From Desulfoferula sp040751985 (GTDB lineage Bacteria > Desulfobacterota > Desulfarculia > Desulfarculales > Desulfarculaceae), in NCBI GenBank assembly GCA_040751985.1, contig JBFMFU010000063.1:1-64000 (forward strand): a stretch of DNA of 64,000 nt, read 5' to 3'. The notes under the pieces are model-generated. The model worked only from the letters and a program-made list of their open reading frames with translations, was not told where the DNA came from and ran no database searches. Every line of letters starts with the position of its first letter. The stretch's first letter is position 1. Shown piece by piece: positions 57,609-64,000 of the stretch. Position numbers and translations under genes: made by a program.

Positions 57609-60600
57609 ATGAAGCGGGTCATAGCCTGGTTCGCCGAAAACCACGTGGCGGCGAACCTGATGATGATCTTCCTGCTCCTGGCCGGGCTGGTGGGCGGCCT
57701 GACCATGAAGCTGGAGGTCTTCCCCGAGTTCAGCCTGGACACCATCACCATCACCGTGGAGTACCGCGGGGCCTCCCCGGCCGAGGTGGAGGAGGGCGTG
57801 GTGCGGCGCATCGAGGAGAAGATCGCCGGCCTGGCCGGCATCCGCCGCATCGACTCCACCGCCCGCGAGAGCCGGGCCACCATCACCATCGAAGTGATCA
57901 AGGGCTGGGACTTGCAGAAGCTCCTGGATGAGGTGAAGGCCGAGGTGGACCGCATCACCACCCTGCCCGAGGAGGCGGAGAAGCCGGTGGTGCGCGAGAC
58001 CACCCGCCGCACCCAGGTGCTGTGGGTGGCCATCTTCGGCCAGGTGCCCGAGGCCACCCTCAAGGCCCTGGCCCAGCGCCTCAAGGACGACCTGACCACC
58101 CTGCCGGGCATCAGCGTGGCCGAGCTGTTCGGGGTGCGCGACTCCGAGATCCACATCGAGGTCTCCGAGGAGACCCTCAAGCGCCACGGCCTGACCCTGA
58201 ACCAGGTGGCCCAGGCCGTGGCCAACTCCAGCCTTGACTTGGCCGCCGGCAGTGTGAAGACCGCCGGCGGCGAGGTGCTGGTGCGGGCCAAGGGCCGCAA
58301 GTACCGCGCCGCCGACTACGCCGGGGTGCCCATCCTCACCAAGACCGACGGCAGCACCCTGACCCTGGGCCAGATCGCCCAGCTCAAGGAGGGCTTCCGC
58401 GACGACCAGGACATGTTCGCCCGCTTCAACGGCCAGCCCGCCGCCCTGATCCAGGTCTACCGGGTGGCCGACCAGAACGCCCTGGACGTGGCCGCCCAGG
58501 TCAAGGCCTTCGTGGCCAAGGTGAGCCCCAACCTGCCGGCCGGGGTGCAGATAGACTTCTTCGCCGACCGCTCCAAGATCCTCAAGAGCCGCCTGGATCT
58601 GCTGCTCAGGAACATGGCCCAGGGCCTGATCCTGGTGGTGATCATCCTGGGGCTGTTCTTGAGCGCCCGCCTGTCCTTCTGGGTGACCCTGGGCATCCCG
58701 GTCTCCTTCCTGGGTGCCATCTGGACCCTGCCCTGGTTCGGGGTGTCCATCAACATGATCAGCCTGTTCGCCTTCATCATGGTGCTGGGCATCGTGGTAG
58801 ACGACGCCATCGTGGTGGGCGAACAGGTCTACACCCTGCGCGAGGAGGGCGCCGCGCCCCTGGCCGCGGCCGTGGAGGGCACCACCATCATCGGCCGGCC
58901 GGTGATCTTCTCGGTGCTGACCACGGTGGCCGCCTTCTGGCCCCTGATGATGGCCAGCGGCATGATGGGCAAGATCATGCGCAACATCCCAGTGGTGGTC
59001 ATCACCGTGCTGATGTTCTCGCTCATGGAGTCGCTGTTCATCCTGCCGGCCCACCTGGCCCGCTCCAAGATGAAGACCGGGCCCCTGCGCAAGGAAAAGG
59101 CCACCGCCCGCTGGCTCAGGCAGTTCGTCCGCGGGCCCTACACCCGCCTGCTGGACTTCTGCCTGCGCTGGCGCTACGCCACCATTGCCCTGGGCCTGGC
59201 AGTGCTCTTGACCGCCCTGGGCCTGGTCTACGGCGGCTACACCAACTTCACCCTCTTCCCGGTGGTGGAGGGCGACCTGCTCACCGCCAACCTGACCATG
59301 CCCGCCGGCGTGGCCAGCCAGGACACCATCCGGGTGGTCAGCCGCCTGGAAAAGTCGGTGCAGGCGGCCCTGGCCGAGGCGGACAAGGGGCGGCCCCAGG
59401 GCTCGCCGCCGCTGCACAAGTACACCGTGAGCCTGGTGGGGGTGCAGGCCGGCGGCCGCAGCCCCCACGCCAGCGCCGAGGAGGGCGGCCACCTGGCCAC
59501 CATCTTCACCGAGGTGCTGGAGGGCGAGGAGCGTGACGTCAGCGCCAAGGCGCTGGTCGACCGCTGGCGCCAGAAGACCGGCACGGTCCCCGAGGCCGAG
59601 TCCCTGGTGTTCAGCAGCGAGCTGTTCAGCCCGGGCAACCCCATCGAGGTGCACCTGTCGGCCCCCAGCGAGGATACCCTGCTCCAGGCCGCCGCCGAGC
59701 TGAAGAAGAAGCTGGCCACCTATAGCGGGGTGCTGGACATCGCCGACAGCTTCCTGCCCGGCAAGTGGGAGCTGCAGCTGGAGCTGAAGCCGGCGGCGCG
59801 CAGCCTGGGCCTGACCCTGGAGAACCTGGCCCGCCAGGCCCGCCACGCCTTCTACGGCGCCGAGGCCCTGCGCCTGCAGCGGGATCAGGACGAGGTGCGG
59901 GTGCTGGTGCGCTACCCCGAGGGCGAGCGCCGCACCCTGGCCAACATCCAGCAGATGCGCATCCGCACCGCCGACGGCCAAGAGGTGCCCTTCAGCCAGG
60001 TGGCCGAGGTCAAGCTGACCCGCGGCTACACCACCATAGAGCGAGCCCAGCGGCGGCGGGTGATCAAGGTCATCGCCGACGTGGACCCGGCCCTGGCCAA
60101 CGCCAGCGACCTGCGCAAGTGGCTGCTGACCAGCGTGCTGCCCGAGATGGCCGTCCGGCACCAGGGCCTGCGCTACACCATGGAGGGCGCCGGCCGCGAG
60201 GAGCGCGAATCGCTGTCGGACGTGGCCACCGGCTTCGTGGTGGCCCTGTTTTTGATCTACGCCCTGCTGGCCATCCCCTTCCGCTCCTTCAGCCAGCCCC
60301 TCATCGTCATGGCCGCCATCCCCTTCGGCCTGGTGGGGGCCCTGGCGGGGCACTTCATCATGGGCCTGGGCGCCAGCCTGCTCAGCCTGTTCGGCATGGT
60401 GGGCCTGGCCGGCGTGGTGGTCAACGACTCGCTGGTGCTGGTGGACGCGGCCAACCGGCTGGTGGCCGGAGGCATGACGCCGCGCCAGGCCATCCGCGAG
60501 GCCGGCCCCCTGCGCTTCCGGGCCATTATCCTCACCTCCCTGACCACCTTCGCCGGCCTGACCCCCATCATCTTCGAGCGCAGCCTGCAGGCCCAGTTCC

Positions 60601-60764
60601 TCATCCCCATGGCCGTGAGCCTGGGCTTCGGCGTGCTGTTCGCCACCGGCATCACCCTGCTGCTCATCCCCTGCATCTACCTGCTGCTGGAGGACCTGCA
60701 CGAGTGGATCGCCCGGCTCAGGGCCCGCCTGGGCCGTAGCAAGGACGCGGCGCCCACGGCCTGA
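57609..60764 (+). CDS. RND-family multidrug efflux permease
   Basis: 1051-residue inner-membrane proton antiporter with 12 hydrophobic segments. GASPAEVEEGVVRRIEEKI at the porter domain start, TM4 region with VDDAIVVGEQVYTLRE (the conserved Asp residues of the proton relay) and VVVNDSLVLVDAANR. It sits among the broader HAE-type/heavy RND group; substrates probably lipophilic drugs or similar. A strong terminator follows at 60783. Confidence 0.93.
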   Translation: MKRVIAWFAENHVAANLMMIFLLLAGLVGGLTMKLEVFPEFSLDTITITVEYRGASPAEVEEGVVRRIEEKIAGLAGIRRIDSTARESRATITIEVIKGWDLQKLLDEVKAEVDRITTLPEEAEKPVVRETTRRTQVLWVAIFGQVPEATLKALAQRLKDDLTTLPGISVAELFGVRDSEIHIEVSEETLKRHGLTLNQVAQAVANSSLDLAAGSVKTAGGEVLVRAKGRKYRAADYAGVPILTKTDGSTLTLGQIAQLKEGFRDDQDMFARFNGQPAALIQVYRVADQNALDVAAQVKAFVAKVSPNLPAGVQIDFFADRSKILKSRLDLLLRNMAQGLILVVIILGLFLSARLSFWVTLGIPVSFLGAIWTLPWFGVSINMISLFAFIMVLGIVVDDAIVVGEQVYTLREEGAAPLAAAVEGTTIIGRPVIFSVLTTVAAFWPLMMASGMMGKIMRNIPVVVITVLMFSLMESLFILPAHLARSKMKTGPLRKEKATARWLRQFVRGPYTRLLDFCLRWRYATIALGLAVLLTALGLVYGGYTNFTLFPVVEGDLLTANLTMPAGVASQDTIRVVSRLEKSVQAALAEADKGRPQGSPPLHKYTVSLVGVQAGGRSPHASAEEGGHLATIFTEVLEGEERDVSAKALVDRWRQKTGTVPEAESLVFSSELFSPGNPIEVHLSAPSEDTLLQAAAELKKKLATYSGVLDIADSFLPGKWELQLELKPAARSLGLTLENLARQARHAFYGAEALRLQRDQDEVRVLVRYPEGERRTLANIQQMRIRTADGQEVPFSQVAEVKLTRGYTTIERAQRRRVIKVIADVDPALANASDLRKWLLTSVLPEMAVRHQGLRYTMEGAGREERESLSDVATGFVVALFLIYALLAIPFRSFSQPLIVMAAIPFGLVGALAGHFIMGLGASLLSLFGMVGLAGVVVNDSLVLVDAANRLVAGGMTPRQAIREAGPLRFRAIILTSLTTFAGLTPIIFERSLQAQFLIPMAVSLGFGVLFATGITLLLIPCIYLLLEDLHEWIARLRARLGRSKDAAPTA

Positions 60765-60782
60765 GCACCGCGCATTTAAACC

Positions 60783-60817
60783 AAGGCCTCGCGGCGAAAG
60801 CCGCGGGGCCTTTTCTT
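60783..60817 (+). terminator. Rho-independent terminator after RND operon (GAAA tetraloop)
   Basis: A 13-bp stem AAGGCCTCGCGGC / GCCGCGGGGCCTT (one T-G pair) around the stable GAAA tetraloop, followed by TTTTCTT. Converges on the radical SAM gene ending at 60843. Confidence 0.9.
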
Positions 60818-60842
60818 GCCGCCGCTACTACACTACGGCGGC

Positions 60843-62123
60843 CTAGCTGGAGACGGCCTCGGTCTTGGGGTTGAAGTAGCCGTGCTTCAGGTGGGGGAAG
60901 CGCAGGCGTAGCTCCTTGATAAGGTTCTCGATGCCCAGCCGCTCCTCGGGCGGCTCCAGGCCCAGGGCCTCCAGGTACACCTCGGGGTCCACGTTCAGGT
61001 TGCGCCACTGGATCAGGTCCAGGCCCGTGGCCGCCACCAGCTCGAACAAGGCCGCCGCCTCCTCGGGCCGGTCGGTGACTCCGGGCATGGTCAAGAGGTT
61101 CAGGGAGGCGTGGCCGCCGTGGGCCTTGACCACCCGGATGCTCTCCACGGCGTCCTTTAGCGACCAGCCACGGGGCTGGTAGTAGGTCTGGTGCCGCTCA
61201 AGCAAGAGACTGTTCACCGACACCCGGATGGAGCTGAGCCCGGCCGCCATGAGCTTCTTGACCTCGGCGGGCAGCGAGCCGTTGCTGTTCAGGTTCACCG
61301 TGCCCTTGGGCCGCCGCTGCCGGATCAGGATAATGGCGTGGTTGAGCAGCTCGGCCTGGGTCAGGGGCTCGCCCTCGCAGCCCTGGCCAAAGCTCACCAG
61401 GGGGTCGCGGCCAACGGCGAAGTGGTGCAGGGCCACCTCGGCCACCTCCCGCGGCTCGGGCGTGAAGGCGATGCGCTCGGCGGTGACCGGGAAGCGGCCC
61501 TCGGGCTGGCTGGAGATGCAGGCCAGGCAGGAGGCGTTGCAGGTCCGCGCCGTGGGCAGCGGCGCCTCCCAGCGGCCCAGCATCAGGTTGCGGGCCGCCG
61601 GACAGCCGTAGCCCAGGGCGCAGTGGCCCAGGTGCTGCCAGAGGCGGTTGTGGGCAAAGCGCTTGAGCAGGCGGCGGGTGGCCTGGGCCAGGCGCTCGGG
61701 CGGCGGGAAGCGCTGCGGGTCCTGGCGGGGCAGCGGGTCCACGCGCAGGGCGCTGGCCACCAGGCGGCCCTGGTGGAAGCCCACCGCGGCATAGGCGAAC
61801 AGGGGCAGGGTGGGCGCGCCGGGCGTGGTCTGGTAGGCCGCCCAGAGGGTGGCGGTGTGGGCCGGGGCCAGGAAGGCGGCCACCGCAGTCACCGGCCCGC
61901 CGCCGGCCGGGTCGCGCTCCAGCACCTCGAAGCTGCCCGTGCGGTCGCGGCCCACGGGCAACCGACCGGGCAGCAGGAACAGCTCGCTGCCCGGCGGCAG
62001 GGGGATGCACTGGGCCTCCTCCACCGGCTCCCAGCGGCCGCCAGCCGCCCCGGCCATAGCCAGGCCAGAGTAGTCCAGGATGTTGCCCTGGGCGTCGGCG
62101 TAGACCATGCGGGGCGGGTTCAT
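60843..62123 (-). CDS. Radical SAM protein with N-terminal accessory domain
   Basis: 426 residues. Residues 1-190 form an unfamiliar lead domain (MVYADAQGNILDYSG ... QHLGHCALGYGCPAARNLMLG) with Cys168 and Cys174 that may bind a cluster; radical SAM Cys195-x3-Cys199-x2-Cys202 (CNASCLAC), then SAM-core segments VSFGQGCEGEPL and NLNSNGSLP. The overall form is found in Desulfobacterota; no reaction is known to me. ATG 62123 is preferred (MNPPRMVYADAQG). Faces the RND terminator. Confidence 0.8.
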   Translation of the reverse strand: MNPPRMVYADAQGNILDYSGLAMAGAAGGRWEPVEEAQCIPLPPGSELFLLPGRLPVGRDRTGSFEVLERDPAGGGPVTAVAAFLAPAHTATLWAAYQTTPGAPTLPLFAYAAVGFHQGRLVASALRVDPLPRQDPQRFPPPERLAQATRRLLKRFAHNRLWQHLGHCALGYGCPAARNLMLGRWEAPLPTARTCNASCLACISSQPEGRFPVTAERIAFTPEPREVAEVALHHFAVGRDPLVSFGQGCEGEPLTQAELLNHAIILIRQRRPKGTVNLNSNGSLPAEVKKLMAAGLSSIRVSVNSLLLERHQTYYQPRGWSLKDAVESIRVVKAHGGHASLNLLTMPGVTDRPEEAAALFELVAATGLDLIQWRNLNVDPEVYLEALGLEPPEERLGIENLIKELRLRFPHLKHGYFNPKTEAVSS

Positions 62124-62225
62124 CGAGCGGCTCCTGCTGCAGGCATGCGGCCTTCTTATCACGCGGCCGCCGGTCGGGCAACCTGGGCGCTTGTGGGCCG
62201 GCCAAGGTTGATGTTAAATCAGGCC

Positions 62226-63392
62226 ATGAGCGCGCGCCCTGACGTAATCATCGTGGGCCTGGGCCCGGCCGGGGCCGCGGCGGCAATGGATCTGGCTCGG
62301 GCCGGCGCCCGGGTGCTGGTCCTGGCCGGGCCGCCGGGCCGGGCCAAGCCCTGCGGCGGCTGCTTGTCGGCCCGGGGCCTGGGGGCCCTGGGCTTTCTGG
62401 ACCCGCCAGACTGGCTGGCCCAGCACCCGGTGAGCCGCCTGTGGATTGGCTATCCCGGCGCGCCGTCAGTGGAGTATGTCTCGTCCCGGCCCGGCGCCTA
62501 TTTCCTGGAGCGCAGCCGCCTGGACGCCTGGCTGGCCCAGCGGGTGGCCCAGGCCGGAGCCGAGGTGCGGCCCCTGGCGGCGCGGGCCGTCGCACAGGAA
62601 AGAGACGGCTTTGTGGTGCGCGGCCAGGAAGACTCCTGGCAGGCGCCTTGGCTGCTGGGGGCCGGCGGCGCCGCCTGCCCGGTGGGCCGGGCCCTGGGCC
62701 TGGGCCGCAGCCGTTGGGTCTTCGCGGCCCTGGTGCAGGAGCGGCCCCTGCCCGAGCGCCTGCGCCCCCGCCTGGCCGAGGCCGCCCTGCTGGAGCTGGG
62801 CGGGTTGGCCGGCGGCTATGCCTGGGCCTTTGGCCGCGGCGATGTGCTCAACTTGGGGCTAGCCGGCCTGACCCGGCGCCAGCAAGGCCCCGGCGGCCTG
62901 GCCCGGCGCCTGGACGGCTTCCTGGCCCGCCTGGGCCTGGAGCCGGCCAACGCGGCCCGGGGCGCGGCCATCCCCTGCCCTGGCCAACGGCGGCCCCGCT
63001 TGTACCAGGGCCGCGCGGCGCTGATCGGGGACGCGGCCGGCCTGGCCGACCCGGTGCTGGGCGAGGGCATCGCCCAGGCCGTGGCATCCGGCCGCATGGC
63101 CGCCGCGGCCATCCTGGCCGGCGACCTGGGCCTGTACCAACGGCGGGCCGAAGAGACCCTGCTCAAGGACCACCATCACGCCCGTCACCTGGCCCGGCTC
63201 ATCTACGCTGCGCCGCGGCTGTTCCACCAGCTGGCCCTCCGCCGGCCGGGCGGGGTGGAGCTGGGCTTCAACTGGCTTCGCGGCGAGTTGGCCCCAGGCG
63301 ACGTGTGGTTGGCCCTGCTGAGGGGCCTGTTGGGCCGGCCGGCCCGGCTTGACCCCAATCGGGGCGCATACTATATTTCACCCCTGGGCTGA
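62226..63392 (+). CDS. FAD-dependent oxidoreductase, geranylgeranyl-reductase family
   Basis: 388 residues (393 if the ATG at 62211 is used). Cofactor loop IVGLGPAGAAAAMDLARAG, CGGCLSARGL near residue 46, and IGDAAGLADPVLGEGIAQAV near residues 265-285. It is a second GGR-like flavoprotein in the window, in addition to the LipT-like gene at 11335, but it has the extra CGGC motif and is not in a lipoate context. Isoprenoid reduction (archaeal-like lipids, quinone side chain or similar) is possible. Confidence 0.85.
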   Translation: MSARPDVIIVGLGPAGAAAAMDLARAGARVLVLAGPPGRAKPCGGCLSARGLGALGFLDPPDWLAQHPVSRLWIGYPGAPSVEYVSSRPGAYFLERSRLDAWLAQRVAQAGAEVRPLAARAVAQERDGFVVRGQEDSWQAPWLLGAGGAACPVGRALGLGRSRWVFAALVQERPLPERLRPRLAEAALLELGGLAGGYAWAFGRGDVLNLGLAGLTRRQQGPGGLARRLDGFLARLGLEPANAARGAAIPCPGQRRPRLYQGRAALIGDAAGLADPVLGEGIAQAVASGRMAAAAILAGDLGLYQRRAEETLLKDHHHARHLARLIYAAPRLFHQLALRRPGGVELGFNWLRGELAPGDVWLALLRGLLGRPARLDPNRGAYYISPLG

Positions 63393-63420
63393 AGCCCTAT
63401 CCGGCCCATAGAGGTGGCCC

Positions 63421-63735
63421 ATGGCCCTAGAACCCCGCCGCGTACCCTGGCGCCCGCTGATCCTGGCGGCGGTGGTGCTGCTTTGCGCCCTGGTGGTGTA
63501 CCGGGGGGCGGCCCACCTGTCCCGGATGCAGGAGGAGCTGAACCAGGCCCGGCAGATCAACCAGCGCCTGGATCAGGAGAACAAGGCCCTCTACCGCCAG
63601 GTGCAGCGCCTGCGCAGCGACAAGGCCGCCTTGGAGCGGGCCGCCCGCCGCGAGATGGGCCTGGTGGGGCCGAACGAGATGGTCTATCAGAACCGGGGCG
63701 CCCCCGCCCCTCCCGGCCGGGACCAGAAGAAGTAG
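63421..63735 (+). CDS. Septum formation initiator family protein (FtsB/DivIC-like)
   Basis: 104-residue bitopic membrane protein: short cytoplasmic N-terminus, one transmembrane segment (about 12-30, LILAAVVLLCALVVY), coiled coil (LSRMQEELNQARQINQRLDQENKALYRQVQRL, about 34-65) and C-terminal AARREMGLVGPNEMVY. FtsB acts in the divisome with FtsL/FtsQ. Next to efp, as in many Desulfobacterota. Confidence 0.9.
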   Translation: MALEPRRVPWRPLILAAVVLLCALVVYRGAAHLSRMQEELNQARQINQRLDQENKALYRQVQRLRSDKAALERAARREMGLVGPNEMVYQNRGAPAPPGRDQKK

Positions 63736-63784
63736 CCGCCCGGCGCAACCGCCAACCCTAGGCACGCCAACCCAGAGGAGCCCC

Positions 63785-64000
63785 ATGTACAGCACGGCCG
63801 ATTTCCGCCGCGGATTGAAGATCGAGATAGACGGCAAGCCCTTCACCATCGTGGAGTTCCAGCACGTCAAGCCCGGCAAGGGCGGGGCCTTCGTGCGCAC
63901 CAAGCTCAAGAACCTGGAGACTGGCCAGGTGCTGGAGCAGACCTTCCGCTCCGGAACCAAGATAGGGGTGCCGGACCTGGAAGAGATGAACATGCAGTAC
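63785..64000 (+). CDS. efp: Elongation factor P (5' part; continues past the window)
   Basis: The first 72 codons are present, ending at the window edge with no stop. MYSTADFRRGLKIEIDGKPFTIVEFQHVKPGKGGAFVRTKLKNLETG (read in parts) is the EF-P N-terminal KOW-like domain; Lys32 in PGKGGA is the position modified by EpmA or an analogue. EF-P relieves ribosome stalling at polyproline. A GAGGAG site precedes the ATG. Confidence 0.93.
   Translation, partial: MYSTADFRRGLKIEIDGKPFTIVEFQHVKPGKGGAFVRTKLKNLETGQVLEQTFRSGTKIGVPDLEEMNMQY

Noticed and set aside
55562..58300. 912-codon minus-strand frame across OMF, adaptor and permease genes
   Set aside because: Spans three well-supported plus-strand genes; composition is typical of a reverse-strand shadow.
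57564..60701. 1045-codon minus-strand frame opposite the RND permease
   Set aside because: GC-rich antisense shadow; histidine, glycine and glutamine runs and no domain. The plus strand encodes a complete RND transporter.
61191..62225. N-terminal extension of the GGR-family gene
   Set aside because: The frame from 61191 is antisense to the radical SAM gene; the flavin-binding motif and start codons are at 62211/62226.

Overview
The window looks like chromosomal DNA of a GC-rich (estimated by eye at mid to high 60s % GC), probably anaerobic, Desulfobacterota-like bacterium. A Desulfarculales-type relative is my best guess. The reasons are the mix of 2-oxoacid:ferredoxin oxidoreductase, fused TRAP/TAXI transport, DUF2344 radical SAM protein next to RNase E/G, a DUF116 protein, PEP-CTERM protein, and an apparent selenoprotein. 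Genes are dense, mostly in long co-directional runs with many 1-10 bp overlaps, and antisense shadow ORFs abound.

Layout. 1-121: end of an insertion element (IS481-like transposase start) abutting msrP. 123-3981 (minus): msrP, pcm, nth, cyclophilin, LOG-family protein. 4131-14387 (plus): a long run of beta-CASP nuclease, radical SAM/DUF2344 protein, RNase E/G, then four genes (lipoate ligase fused to DUF116, GGR-type flavoprotein, two radical SAM enzymes) matching the recently described sLpl(AB)-LipT-LipS1/LipS2 lipoate route. 14532-20291: tig-clpP-clpX-lon. 20395-20616: tRNA-Val and tRNA-Asp. 20617-22940: foreign DNA, comprising a GNAT gene bounded by an imperfect copy of the tRNA-Asp 3' end and then an AT-rich two-gene unit whose second protein carries a canonical HEPN motif. 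23177-29372: remnants and catabolic genes (truncated TIM-barrel isomerase, SDR, fused TRAP permease, TAXI binding protein, GntR regulator, TPR protein, internally deleted Ldh_2-type dehydrogenase). 29392-37303 (minus): a seven-gene carbohydrate ABC-transport operon with SDR, FadR-type regulator and old-yellow-enzyme reductase. 37755-46465 (plus): GntR regulator, 2-hydroxyacid dehydrogenase, KorDABC-type oxidoreductase, 4-hydroxybutyryl-CoA dehydratase-family protein with all four cluster ligands, LarA-like protein and MFS transporter. These line up as a linear catabolic path. 46559-50699: small proteins, a methyltransferase, an FmdE-like protein and a molybdopterin-binding protein. 50959-51732: PEP-CTERM protein. 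51797-53965 (minus): rhodanese-ferritin fusion with in-frame UGA at the catalytic cysteine, fatty acid hydroxylase-family protein, NifU-like protein. 54348-60764 (plus): TetR-controlled RND efflux operon. 60843-64000: radical SAM protein, GGR-family flavoprotein, FtsB/DivIC-like protein and the start of efp.

The strongest candidates for something new are the UGA-containing rhodanese-ferritin gene with a hairpin placed like a bacterial SECIS, the DUF116 fusion in the alternative lipoate-assembly operon, the KOR/4-hydroxybutyryl-CoA dehydratase/LarA catabolic operon, and the HEPN two-gene island at tRNA-Asp. All functional assignments rest on reading motifs and context by eye; no database search was run.
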